Below, piece after piece: positions 35,298-43,466 of a DNA stretch of 60,453 nucleotides (positions are counted from its first letter, which is position 1; every line of letters begins with the position of its first letter). Under the pieces are notes generated by a model, which had not been told where the DNA came from, made no database searches, and saw only the letters and a list, made by a program, of their open reading frames with translations. Source of the DNA: Heyndrickxia sporothermodurans (GTDB taxonomy: Bacteria > Bacillota > Bacilli > Bacillales > Bacillaceae_C); assembly GCF_016785185.1 (NCBI RefSeq), contig NZ_JAEKDY010000008.1; one strand, given 5' to 3'. Made by a program: the position numbers and the translations under genes.

Positions 35298-35921
35298 ATG
35301 CCGAAAGTAGCTCTATATAACCAAAACGGATCTCAAGTTGGTGATATCGAACTTAATGACTCCGTATTTGGTATTGAACCAAATAACAATGTAATCTTTG
35401 ACGCTGTAGTTATGCAAAGAGCATCATTACGTCAAGGAACAAGCAAAGTGAAAAATCGCTCCGAAGTACGCGGTGGTGGTCGTAAGCCATGGCGTCAAAA
35501 AGGTACTGGTCGTGCTCGTCAAGGTTCTATCCGTTCACCACAATGGCGTGGCGGTGGTACTGTATTTGGTCCGGTTCCACGTAGCTATAGCTATAAATTA
35601 CCTAAGAAAGTTCGTCGCTTAGCAATTAAGTCAGCATTATCTAATAAAGTGCTTGAAGAGAAAATTCTAGTATTAGAAACTTTAACTTTCGATGCACCGA
35701 AAACAAAAGAATTTGCTGCTGTATTAAAAAACCTTTCTGTAGGCAAGAAAGCTCTTGTAGTTACAGATGGTTCAGACGTAAACGTTGCTCTATCTGCTCG
35801 TAATATCCCTGGTATTACTGTTGTAGATGCAAACGGAGTAAATGTATTAGATGTGGTTTCACATGATCAATTGATCATTACAAAAGCCGCTGTTGAAAAA
35901 GTAGAGGAGGTGCTTGGTTAA
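35298..35921 (+). CDS. rplD: Ribosomal protein L4
   Basis: L4 lines the exit tunnel with its long loop (about residues 45-100; KPWRQKGTGRARQGS, WRGGGTVFGP). The 207-residue product is complete and ends one base into rplW (TAATG), so the two are translationally coupled. In E. coli, L4 represses the S10 operon; that control is not expected in Bacillus. Confidence 0.97.
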   Translation: MPKVALYNQNGSQVGDIELNDSVFGIEPNNNVIFDAVVMQRASLRQGTSKVKNRSEVRGGGRKPWRQKGTGRARQGSIRSPQWRGGGTVFGPVPRSYSYKLPKKVRRLAIKSALSNKVLEEKILVLETLTFDAPKTKEFAAVLKNLSVGKKALVVTDGSDVNVALSARNIPGITVVDANGVNVLDVVSHDQLIITKAAVEKVEEVLG

Positions 35922-36205
35922 TGGATGTACGTGATATCATTAAGCGCCCTGTCATCACTGAACGTTCAACGGACGTAATGGCTGATAAAAAATACACTTT
36001 TGAAGTTGACGTAAGAGCAAACAAAACGCAAGTTAAAGATGCTGTTGAAGAAATCTTTGATGTAAAAGTAGCGAAAGTAAATGTTATGAACTACAAAGGT
36101 AAATTCAAACGCATGGGTCGTCATGCTGGTTATACTAACAAGCGCCGTAAAGCTATTGTTACATTAACTGCTGACAGCAAAGAAATCGAATTCTTCGAAG
36201 TTTAA
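35921..36205 (+). CDS. rplW: Ribosomal protein L23
   Basis: L23 sits at the tunnel exit and docks trigger factor and SRP. The 94-residue product starts MDVRDIIKRPVITERS and has the extended loop MNYKGKFKRMGRHAGYTNKRRKA. The start codon overlaps the rplD stop, with GAGGAGGTG as the ribosome binding site inside rplD. Confidence 0.97.
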   Translation: MDVRDIIKRPVITERSTDVMADKKYTFEVDVRANKTQVKDAVEEIFDVKVAKVNVMNYKGKFKRMGRHAGYTNKRRKAIVTLTADSKEIEFFEV

Positions 36206-36243
36206 TTCACAAAACTAACGTAAATTGAAGAGGAGGGAAAAAA

Positions 36244-37074
36244 ATGGCGATCAAAAAATACAAACCTACCTCTAACGGACGTCGTGGTATGACTGTATCT
36301 GATTTTGCGGAAATCACAACTGATCAACCGGAAAAATCATTACTTGCACCAGTTAAAAGAAAAGGCGGCCGTAACAACCAAGGTAAGTTAACAGTTCGTC
36401 ATCAAGGTGGCGGTCATAAGCGTCAATACCGCATTATCGACTTCAAACGCGACAAAGATGGTATACCAGGACGCGTTGCTACAATTGAGTATGATCCAAA
36501 CCGTTCATCAAACATTGCTTTAATCAATTATGTTGATGGAGAAAAGCGCTATATCTTAGCACCGAAAAATTTAAAAGTTGGAATGGAAGTTGAATCTGGT
36601 CCTGAATCAGATATTAAAGTAGGTAATGCACTTCCTTTAGCTAACATTCCTGTAGGTACAGTTATCCACAATATCGAATTAAAACCTGGTAAAGGTGGAC
36701 AATTAGTTCGTTCTGCTGGTACTTCTGCACAAGTACTTGGTAAAGAGGGTAAATATGTACTTGTTCGTTTGAACTCTGGTGAAGTTCGTATGATTCTTGC
36801 TACTTGCCGTGCTACTGTCGGTCAAGTTGGTAATGAACAACACGAATTAATCAATATCGGTAAAGCAGGTCGTTCTCGTTGGTTAGGCAAACGCCCAACT
36901 GTTCGTGGATCTGTAATGAACCCTAATGACCATCCACATGGTGGTGGTGAAGGACGCGCTCCAATCGGACGTAAATCACCAATGACTCCATGGGGTAAAC
37001 CGACACTCGGTTACAAAACTCGTAAGAAGAATAATAAATCTGATAAATTTATTGTGCGTCGTCGCAAAAAATAA
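36244..37074 (+). CDS. rplB: Ribosomal protein L2
   Basis: L2 is needed for subunit association and peptidyl transfer. The 276-residue product has the conserved HRLYRIIDFKR-like stretch (HKRQYRIIDFKRDKDG) and the signature VRGSVMNPNDHPHGGGEGRAPIG, which includes the histidine near the peptidyl transferase centre. Ribosome binding site GAGGAGGG. Confidence 0.98.
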   Translation: MAIKKYKPTSNGRRGMTVSDFAEITTDQPEKSLLAPVKRKGGRNNQGKLTVRHQGGGHKRQYRIIDFKRDKDGIPGRVATIEYDPNRSSNIALINYVDGEKRYILAPKNLKVGMEVESGPESDIKVGNALPLANIPVGTVIHNIELKPGKGGQLVRSAGTSAQVLGKEGKYVLVRLNSGEVRMILATCRATVGQVGNEQHELINIGKAGRSRWLGKRPTVRGSVMNPNDHPHGGGEGRAPIGRKSPMTPWGKPTLGYKTRKKNNKSDKFIVRRRKK

Positions 37075-37134
37075 CGCGGTTGAACTACGGTTCACGTTAA
37101 GGGCCGTAGCACAATCACGAAAGGAGGTTCGACC

Positions 37135-37413
37135 ATGGGTCGCAGCTTAAAAAAAGGACCTTTTGTTGATGAACATTTAATGAAAAAGGTTGAAGTTCAA
37201 AACGAGTCTGAAAAAAAACAAGTAATTAAAACTTGGTCTCGCCGTTCTACAATCTTCCCAGCATTTATCGGAAATACGATTGCTGTTTATGATGGACGTA
37301 AACACGTGCCTGTATACATTACAGAAGATATGGTAGGTCACAAGCTTGGTGAATTTGCACCAACTCGTACTTATAAAGGTCACGCTAGTGATGACAAGAA
37401 AACAAGACGTTAA
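37135..37413 (+). CDS. rpsS: Ribosomal protein S19
   Basis: S19 is a 30S head protein that contacts S13 and the A-site finger. The 92-residue product starts MGRSLKKGPFVDEHLMKKVE and has HKLGEFAPTRTYKGH. Ribosome binding site AAAGGAGG. It is 60 bases after rplB. Confidence 0.97.
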   Translation: MGRSLKKGPFVDEHLMKKVEVQNESEKKQVIKTWSRRSTIFPAFIGNTIAVYDGRKHVPVYITEDMVGHKLGEFAPTRTYKGHASDDKKTRR

Positions 37414-37431
37414 TGAGAGGAGGGCATCCTG

Positions 37432-37773
37432 ATGCAAGCTAAAGCTGTTGCAAGAACAGTTCGTATTGCTCCTCGTAAAGTACGCCTAGTTGTCGATCTA
37501 ATACGAGGTAAGCAAGCAGGAGAAGCAGTAGCAATTTTAAACTTAACACCAAAAGCTGCTTCACCAGTTGTAGAAAAAGTTTTAAAATCTGCCATTGCTA
37601 ATGCAGAACATAATTATGATATGGATATTAACAACTTAGTTGTAACTGAGGCTTATGTGAACGAAGGACCAACACTTAAACGTTTCCGTCCTCGTGCGCA
37701 AGGACGTGCAAGCCAAATCCTTAAACGTACTAGCCACATTACAATCGTGGTATCAGAAAAGAAGGAGGGATAA
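37432..37773 (+). CDS. rplV: Ribosomal protein L22
   Basis: L22 lines the exit tunnel with an extended hairpin (PTLKRFRPRAQGRASQILKRTSH, near 80-102), the region affected in some macrolide-resistant mutants; it looks wild type. 113 residues, standard for Bacillus. Ribosome binding site AGAGGAGGG. Confidence 0.97.
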   Translation: MQAKAVARTVRIAPRKVRLVVDLIRGKQAGEAVAILNLTPKAASPVVEKVLKSAIANAEHNYDMDINNLVVTEAYVNEGPTLKRFRPRAQGRASQILKRTSHITIVVSEKKEG

Positions 37774-37776
37774 TTC

Positions 37777-38433
37777 GTGGGTCAAAAAGTACATCCAATA
37801 GGTTTACGTATCGGAGTTATTCGTGACTGGGAATCTAAATGGTACGCTGAAAAAGACTATGCAGATCTTTTACACGAAGACTTAAAAGTACGTGAATACA
37901 TCGCAAAGCGCCTTATTGATGCATCTGTATCTGGCGTAGAAATCGAACGTGCTGCGAATCGCATCAACATTACTATCCGTACTGCAAAACCAGGAATGGT
38001 TATCGGTAAAGGTGGTACTGAAGTTGAAGCACTACGCAAAGCATTGAATTCTTTAACAGGCAAACGCGTACACATCAATATCGTTGAAATTAAAAAAGCT
38101 GATATCGATGCGAAGTTAGTAGCTGAAAACATTGCTCGTCAATTAGAAAATCGTGTATCTTTCCGTCGTGCACAAAAACAAGCGATCCAACGTGCTATGC
38201 GTGCAGGTGCAAAAGGTATTAAAACACAAGTTTCTGGACGTCTAGGCGGAGCAGATATTGCCCGTGCTGAACACTATAGTGAAGGAACAGTTCCGCTTCA
38301 TACTTTGCGTGCAGATATCGATTATGCTCATGCAGAAGCAGATACAACTTACGGTAAACTTGGCGTAAAAGTATGGATTTACCGTGGAGAGGTTCTTCCA
38401 GCGAAGAAAAAATCTGAGGAAGGAGGAAAATAA
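37777..38433 (+). CDS. rpsC: Ribosomal protein S3
   Basis: S3 guards the mRNA entry channel and has mRNA helicase activity with S4. The 218-residue product starts at GTG 37777 (MGQKVHPIGLRIGVIRDW) after GGAGGGA. It has a KH domain with GMVIGKGGTEVEALR and the C-terminal domain with KTQVSGRLGGADIARAEHY. Confidence 0.98.
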   Translation: MGQKVHPIGLRIGVIRDWESKWYAEKDYADLLHEDLKVREYIAKRLIDASVSGVEIERAANRINITIRTAKPGMVIGKGGTEVEALRKALNSLTGKRVHINIVEIKKADIDAKLVAENIARQLENRVSFRRAQKQAIQRAMRAGAKGIKTQVSGRLGGADIARAEHYSEGTVPLHTLRADIDYAHAEADTTYGKLGVKVWIYRGEVLPAKKKSEEGGK

Positions 38434-38435
38434 TC

Positions 38436-38870
38436 ATGTTATTACCTAAACGCGTTAAATATCGCCGTGAACATCGCGGAAAAATGCGTGGACGTGCAAA
38501 AGGTGGCACTGAAGTTGCATTTGGTGAATACGGTTTACAAGCTGTTGAGGCATCTTGGATTACAAACCGTCAGATCGAAGCTGCACGTATCGCCATGACA
38601 CGTTATATGAAACGTGGTGGTAAAGTGTGGATTAAAATCTTCCCTCACAAGCCATATACTGCTAAGCCATTAGAAGTACGGATGGGTTCCGGTAAAGGGG
38701 CGCCAGAAGGTTGGGTAGCAGTTGTAAAACCTGGTAAAATTATGTTTGAAATTGCTGGTGTGTCTGAAGAAGTAGCACGTGAAGCACTTCGTCTTGCAGC
38801 ACATAAACTTCCAATCAAATGTAAATTTGTAAAACGAGAAGAAATTGGTGGTGAAACAAATGAAGGCTAA
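38436..38870 (+). CDS. rplP: Ribosomal protein L16
   Basis: L16 organises the A-site tRNA binding region of the 50S. The 144-residue product begins MLLPKRVKYRREHRGKMRG, with EARQIEAARIAMTRY-like NRQIEAARIAMTRYMKRGGK and GSGKGAPEGWVAVVKPG. Its site (GGAAGGAGG) lies in the end of rpsC. Its last 11 bases overlap rpmC. Confidence 0.97.
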   Translation: MLLPKRVKYRREHRGKMRGRAKGGTEVAFGEYGLQAVEASWITNRQIEAARIAMTRYMKRGGKVWIKIFPHKPYTAKPLEVRMGSGKGAPEGWVAVVKPGKIMFEIAGVSEEVAREALRLAAHKLPIKCKFVKREEIGGETNEG

Positions 38871-39063
38871 TGAAATTCGTGATTTAACCACTGCCGAAAT
38901 TGAACAAAAAGTAAAGTCTTTAAAAGAAGAATTATTTAACCTACGTTTCCAGTTAGCTACTGGACAACTTGAAAATACAGCTCGCATCCGTGAAGTACGT
39001 AAAGCGATTGCTCGTATGAAAACGGTGATCCGTGAAAGAGAGATCGGCGTAAATAATCGATAA
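38860..39063 (+). CDS. rpmC: Ribosomal protein L29
   Basis: L29 is a small helical protein near the tunnel exit. The 67-residue product, MKANEIRDLTTAEIEQKV onwards, is nearly identical to the B. subtilis form. ATG 38860 is chosen over GTG 38845 because homology starts at MKANEI. It overlaps rplP by 11 bases. Confidence 0.96.
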   Translation: MKANEIRDLTTAEIEQKVKSLKEELFNLRFQLATGQLENTARIREVRKAIARMKTVIREREIGVNNR

Positions 39064-39083
39064 CGATAGGAGGTCTTGCGAAA

Positions 39084-39347
39084 ATGAGTGAACGGAACCA
39101 ACGTAAAGTTTATACAGGACGTGTTGTTTCAGACAAAATGGATAAAACAGTTACAGTTCTTGTAGAAACATATAAAAAACACTCACTTTACGGCAAACGC
39201 GTGAAATACTCTAAGAAGTTTAAAGCACACGATGAGCAGAATGAAGCAAAAATCGGCGATATCGTTCGCATTATGGAAACACGCCCATTATCAGCGACAA
39301 AACGTTTCCGTCTTGTTGAAGTCGTTGAAAAGGCCGTTATTATCTAA
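39084..39347 (+). CDS. rpsQ: Ribosomal protein S17
   Basis: S17 is a primary 16S rRNA binder with an OB fold. The 87-residue product has RKVYTGRVVSDKMDKTVTVLVE and the conserved RPLSATKRFRLVEVVE near the C-terminus. Ribosome binding site TAGGAGG. Confidence 0.97.
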   Translation: MSERNQRKVYTGRVVSDKMDKTVTVLVETYKKHSLYGKRVKYSKKFKAHDEQNEAKIGDIVRIMETRPLSATKRFRLVEVVEKAVII

Positions 39348-39390
39348 TAGAATGTTTCGGATTAGTTTTTCCGAAGGGAGGTAAACCATA

Positions 39391-39759
39391 ATGATTCAAC
39401 AAGAATCTCGTTTAAAAGTTGCTGACAACTCTGGTGCAAGAGAAGTTTTAACAATTAAAGTTTTAGGTGGATCTGGTCGTAAAACAGCTAACATCGGTGA
39501 TGTTATCGTTTGTACAGTGAAACAAGCAACACCAGGAGGCGTTGTTAAAAAAGGTGAAGTTGTTAAAGCTGTAGTTGTTCGTACTAAGAGTGGTGTCCGC
39601 CGTCCGGATGGATCATATATTCGTTTTGATGAGAATGCATGTGTAATTATCCGTGATGATAAGAGCCCTCGTGGAACTCGTATCTTCGGACCAGTTGCTC
39701 GTGAACTTCGTAATAACAATTTTATGAAAATCGTATCCTTAGCTCCGGAAGTTCTTTAA
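39391..39759 (+). CDS. rplN: Ribosomal protein L14
   Basis: L14 lies at the subunit interface and is the docking site of the silencing factor RsfS. The 122-residue product starts MIQQESRLKVADNSGAREVL and has RGTRIFGPVARELR. Ribosome binding site GAAGGGAGG. First gene after the S10 cluster, opening the spc part of the superoperon. Confidence 0.97.
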   Translation: MIQQESRLKVADNSGAREVLTIKVLGGSGRKTANIGDVIVCTVKQATPGGVVKKGEVVKAVVVRTKSGVRRPDGSYIRFDENACVIIRDDKSPRGTRIFGPVARELRNNNFMKIVSLAPEVL

Positions 39760-39796
39760 TTATAATTGATTCGTAAACCAAGGAGGTGCGATTAAG

Positions 39797-40108
39797 ATGC
39801 ATGTTAAAAAAGGCGATAAAGTAATGGTTATCACTGGTAAAGATAAAGGGAAAACAGGTGTTATTTTAGCAGCTTTTCCTAAAAAAGACCGTGTAATCGT
39901 TGAAGGTGTTAACATCGTGAAAAAGCACTCAAAGCCATCACAAGCTAATCCACAAGGTGGAATTGTTAACTTTGAAGCAGCTATCCACGTATCTAATGTT
40001 ATGTTATTAGATCCTAAAACAAACGAACCAACTCGTGTTGGTTATCAAGAAGTTAATGGTAAAAAAGTACGTGTAGCAAAAAAATCTGGTGAAGTTTTAG
40101 ATAAATAG
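39797..40108 (+). CDS. rplX: Ribosomal protein L24
   Basis: L24 initiates 50S assembly. The 103-residue product has the KOW motif KGDKVMVITGKDKGKTGVILA at the N-terminus and ends KKSGEVLDK. Ribosome binding site AAGGAGGTG. Confidence 0.97.
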   Translation: MHVKKGDKVMVITGKDKGKTGVILAAFPKKDRVIVEGVNIVKKHSKPSQANPQGGIVNFEAAIHVSNVMLLDPKTNEPTRVGYQEVNGKKVRVAKKSGEVLDK

Positions 40109-40134
40109 TTTTTAGAAGAAGGGAGGTACACGAC

Positions 40135-40674
40135 ATGAACCGCCTAAAGGAAAAATTTGAAAAAGAATTAGCTCCTGCATTAGTGAGCAAATTCAATTAT
40201 AAATCTGTAATGCAAGTACCAAAAATTGAAAAAATCGTTATCAACATGGGTGTTGGTGATGCTGTTCAAAATGCTAAAGTTTTAGACAATGCGGTTGAAG
40301 AACTAGCAATCATCACTGGACAAAAACCGGTTGTAACAAAAGCGAAAAATTCTATTGCAGGATTCCGTCTTCGGGAAGGAATGCCTATCGGTGCGAAAGT
40401 TACACTTCGCGGCGAACGCATGTATCAATTCTTAGACAAACTAATTTCAGTTTCTCTTCCACGTGTACGTGACTTCCGCGGTATTTCAAAGAAAGCATTT
40501 GATGGTCGTGGAAACTATACACTTGGTGTAAAAGAACAGCTTATCTTCCCTGAAATTGATTACGATAAAGTGAGCAAAGTACGTGGTATGGATATCGTTA
40601 TCGTAACAACTGCAAACACAGACGAAGAAGCTCGTGAATTATTAACTCAACTCGGAATGCCATTCCAAAAGTAA
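40135..40674 (+). CDS. rplE: Ribosomal protein L5
   Basis: L5 binds 5S rRNA and contacts P-site tRNA. The 179-residue product has KIEKIVINMGVGDAVQNAK, GQKPVVTKAKNSIAGFRLREG and DFRGISKKAFDGRGNYTLG. Ribosome binding site GGGAGGTA. Confidence 0.98.
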   Translation: MNRLKEKFEKELAPALVSKFNYKSVMQVPKIEKIVINMGVGDAVQNAKVLDNAVEELAIITGQKPVVTKAKNSIAGFRLREGMPIGAKVTLRGERMYQFLDKLISVSLPRVRDFRGISKKAFDGRGNYTLGVKEQLIFPEIDYDKVSKVRGMDIVIVTTANTDEEARELLTQLGMPFQK

Positions 40675-40698
40675 TCGCTAAAAAAGGGAGGCGAAAAC

Positions 40699-40884
40699 GT
40701 GGCTAAAAAATCTATGATCGTGAAACAAAAGCGCACACCAAAGTTTGAAGTGCAAGCTTATACACGTTGCGAACGTTGTGGCCGTCCACATTCAGTCATT
40801 CGCAAATTCAAACTTTGCCGTATTTGTTTCCGTGAACTTGCATATAAGGGTCAAATTCCTGGCGTTAAAAAAGCTAGCTGGTAA
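40699..40884 (+). CDS. rpsN: Ribosomal protein S14, zinc-binding short form
   Basis: The 61-residue form has two CxxC pairs (CERC near 24-27 and CRIC near 40-43) that bind zinc, unlike the longer zinc-free paralogue used under zinc starvation. Start codon is GTG 40699 after GGGAGGCG. Confidence 0.97.
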   Translation: MAKKSMIVKQKRTPKFEVQAYTRCERCGRPHSVIRKFKLCRICFRELAYKGQIPGVKKASW

Positions 40885-40913
40885 ACCCCGAAATTGGGAA
40901 GGAGGTTAATATA

Positions 40914-41312
40914 ATGGTAATGACAGATCCAATTGCAGATTTGCTTACTCGTATTCGTAATGCAAACATGGTGCGTCACGAAAAACTAGAAGTTCCTGCT
41001 TCTAAAATCAAGAAAGAAGTTGCTGAAATTCTTAAGCGCGAAGGTTTTATTCGTGATGTTGAATTCATCGAAGATAATAAACAAGGTATCATTCGGATCT
41101 TTTTGAAATATGGTGCGAACAATGAACGTGTAATCACTGGTATTAAACGTATTAGTAAACCAGGTTTACGTGTATATGCAAAAGCAAACGAAGTTCCAAA
41201 AGTATTAAACGGTCTTGGAATCGCAATCGTTTCTACTTCTCAAGGCGTTCTTACTGATAAAGACGCTCGTAACAAACAAGTTGGCGGAGAAGTACTAGCG
41301 TACGTTTGGTAA
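40914..41312 (+). CDS. rpsH: Ribosomal protein S8
   Basis: S8 binds the central domain of 16S rRNA. The 132-residue product starts MVMTDPIADLLTRIRNAN, the usual Bacillus form, so ATG 40914 is kept over ATG 40920. The C-terminal signature STSQGVLTDKDARNKQVGGEVLAYVW is intact in two stretches. Ribosome binding site GGAAGGAGG. Confidence 0.97.
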   Translation: MVMTDPIADLLTRIRNANMVRHEKLEVPASKIKKEVAEILKREGFIRDVEFIEDNKQGIIRIFLKYGANNERVITGIKRISKPGLRVYAKANEVPKVLNGLGIAIVSTSQGVLTDKDARNKQVGGEVLAYVW

Positions 41313-41341
41313 TACTAAGGTATGAATGGAGGTGCAATAGA

Positions 41342-41878
41342 ATGTCACGTGTAGGTAAAAAACCTATTGAAATTCCTTCTGGTGTAACTGTTACATTAGA
41401 TGGAAACAACGTTACTGTTAAGGGACCTAAAGGCGAACTTACTCGCAGCTTCAGCCCTGACATTACAATTAATATTGAAGAGAACGTAATTAACATCACT
41501 CGTCCATCTGATGCAAAAGAACACCGTGCGTTACACGGTACAACTCGTGCATTATTAGCTAATATGGTTGAAGGTGTTTCTAAAGGATTTGAAAAATCTC
41601 TAGAATTAATCGGGGTTGGATATCGTGCTCAAAAACAAGGAAGCAAACTTGTTCTTAACGTAGGTTATTCACATCCGGTTGAATTCGAAGCAGAAGAAGG
41701 ACTTGAAATCGAAGTTCCTTCAAATACAAAAGTTATTGTAAAAGGTACTAGCAAAGAGCGCGTTGGTGCATTAGCTGCCAATATTCGTGGTGTTCGTCCA
41801 CCTGAACCTTATAAAGGTAAAGGGATTCGTTATGAAGGCGAATATGTACGTAGAAAAGAAGGTAAAACTGGTAAATAA
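41342..41878 (+). CDS. rplF: Ribosomal protein L6
   Basis: L6 lies near the GTPase centre and is needed for late 50S assembly. The 178-residue product starts MSRVGKKPIEIPSGVTV and ends with the signature EPYKGKGIRYEGEYVRRKEGK. ATG 41342 follows GGAGGTG; the frame is open upstream into rpsH but without homology. Confidence 0.97.
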   Translation: MSRVGKKPIEIPSGVTVTLDGNNVTVKGPKGELTRSFSPDITINIEENVINITRPSDAKEHRALHGTTRALLANMVEGVSKGFEKSLELIGVGYRAQKQGSKLVLNVGYSHPVEFEAEEGLEIEVPSNTKVIVKGTSKERVGALAANIRGVRPPEPYKGKGIRYEGEYVRRKEGKTGK

Positions 41879-41913
41879 TGCGGCTTAAGGCTAATAGAAA
41901 GGAGTGACCTCGG

Positions 41914-42276
41914 GTGATCACTAAGCCAGATAAAAATAAAGTACGTAAAAAAAGACATGCTCGTGTACGTGCTAAATTAAGTGGTACAACGACACGTCCT
42001 CGTTTAAACGTATATCGTTCTAATAAAAACATTTATGCTCAGTTGATCGATGATTTAAATGGTGTAACTTTAGCTAGTGCTTCTACATTAGATAAAGAAC
42101 TTAACCTTGAATCAAACAGCAACATTGATGCAGCGCAAAAAGTTGGCGAATTAATCGCAAAACGTGCGGTCGAAAAAGGCATTAAAGCTGTAGTATTTGA
42201 CCGTGGTGGATATCTTTACCATGGACGTATTAAAGCACTTGCTGATGCTGCCCGTGAAAACGGCTTAGAATTTTAA
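41914..42276 (+). CDS. rplR: Ribosomal protein L18
   Basis: L18 binds 5S rRNA together with L5. The 120-residue product starts at GTG 41914 (MITKPDKNKVRKKRHARVRAK) and ends RGGYLYHGRIKALADAARENG. Ribosome binding site AAAGGAGTGA. Confidence 0.97.
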   Translation: MITKPDKNKVRKKRHARVRAKLSGTTTRPRLNVYRSNKNIYAQLIDDLNGVTLASASTLDKELNLESNSNIDAAQKVGELIAKRAVEKGIKAVVFDRGGYLYHGRIKALADAARENGLEF

Positions 42277-42297
42277 TAAAAAAGGAGGGACATATAC

Positions 42298-42798
42298 ATG
42301 CGTCACATTGATCCTAACAAACTTGAATTAGAAGAACGCGTTGTTACTGTTAACCGTGTTGCGAAGGTTGTTAAAGGTGGACGTCGTTTCCGTTTCTCTG
42401 CACTTGTAGTTGTAGGTGATAGAAATGGTCATGTTGGCTTCGGTACTGGTAAAGCTCAAGAGGTACCTGATGCGATCCGCAAAGCAGTAGAAGATGCGAA
42501 GAAAAACTTAGTAGAAATAGCGATTGTCGGAACTACAATTCCACATGAAGTAATTGGTCGATTCGGAGCTGGCCAAATTCTTATGAAGCCAGGTTCTCCA
42601 GGTACTGGAGTAATTGCCGGTGGTCCTGTACGTGCGGTACTAGAATTAGGTGGAGTAGCTGATATTACATCTAAATCACTTGGTTCTAATACACCAATTA
42701 ATATGATTCGTGCAACTATCGATGGTATTAAGCAATTAAAGCGTGCGGAAGATGTTGCTAAATTACGTAATAAATCAGTAGAAGAACTGTTAGGATAA
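42298..42798 (+). CDS. rpsE: Ribosomal protein S5
   Basis: S5 shapes the mRNA entry and affects accuracy. The 166-residue product has the double-strand-RNA-binding-like domain (NRVAKVVKGGRRFRFSALVVVG) and KPGSPGTGVIAGGPVRAVLE. The spectinomycin-sensitivity loop around VVKGGRRF looks unaltered. Ribosome binding site AAAGGAGGG. Confidence 0.97.
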   Translation: MRHIDPNKLELEERVVTVNRVAKVVKGGRRFRFSALVVVGDRNGHVGFGTGKAQEVPDAIRKAVEDAKKNLVEIAIVGTTIPHEVIGRFGAGQILMKPGSPGTGVIAGGPVRAVLELGGVADITSKSLGSNTPINMIRATIDGIKQLKRAEDVAKLRNKSVEELLG

Positions 42799-42811
42799 GG
42801 AGGGAATTTTA

Positions 42812-42994
42812 ATGGCAAACAAATTAGCAATTACCCTCACTCGCAGTTTGATTGGACGTCCGGAAAATCAACGTGAAACAGTTAAAGCTCTTGGTTTGCG
42901 TAAAGTGAATCAAACTGTTGAGCATGAAGATAATGCTGCAATCCGTGGTATGGTCAATAAAGTTGCTCATCTCGTAACAGTAAAAGAACAGTAA
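42812..42994 (+). CDS. rpmD: Ribosomal protein L30
   Basis: The 60-residue L30 has the short ferredoxin-like fold typical of bacterial L30 (ITLTRSLIGRPENQRETVKALGLRK). It is absent in some lineages but normal in Bacillus. Ribosome binding site AAGGAGGG. Confidence 0.96.
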   Translation: MANKLAITLTRSLIGRPENQRETVKALGLRKVNQTVEHEDNAAIRGMVNKVAHLVTVKEQ

Positions 42995-43025
42995 TAGAAC
43001 TTACTAATACAAGGAGGTGCCGACA

Positions 43026-43466
43026 ATGAAACTTCATGAATTAAAACCTGCTGAAGGATCACGAAAAGAACGAAATCGTGTAGGTCGTGGTATTGGTTCC
43101 GGTAACGGTAAAACTGCTGGTAAAGGTCATAAAGGTCAAAACGCTCGTTCTGGCGGTGGCGTACGACCTGGTTTTGAAGGTGGTCAAACACCTTTATTCC
43201 GTCGTCTACCAAAACGCGGTTTTACAAACATTAACCGTAAAGACTATGCGATCGTAAATCTTGATGCATTAAATCGTTTTGAAGATGGTACTGAAATTAC
43301 TCCGGTCCTTCTTATTGAAACAGGAGTAATTAGCAAAGAGAAAGCAGGAATTAAAGTTCTTGCAAAAGGTAAGCTTGAGAAAAAATTATCTGTCAAAGCT
43401 CACAAATTCTCCTCTGCTGCTAAAGAAGCTATCGAAGCTGCTGGCGGATCTATTGAGGTGATTTAA
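43026..43466 (+). CDS. rplO: Ribosomal protein L15
   Basis: L15 joins late in 50S assembly. The 146-residue product starts MKLHELKPAEGSRKERNRVG and has the Gly-rich GRGIGSGNGKTAGKGHKGQ segment and the KAHKFSSAAKEAIEAAGG end. ATG 43026 follows AAGGAGGTG; GTG 43017 lies within that site. The last base overlaps secY (TAATG). Confidence 0.97.
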   Translation: MKLHELKPAEGSRKERNRVGRGIGSGNGKTAGKGHKGQNARSGGGVRPGFEGGQTPLFRRLPKRGFTNINRKDYAIVNLDALNRFEDGTEITPVLLIETGVISKEKAGIKVLAKGKLEKKLSVKAHKFSSAAKEAIEAAGGSIEVI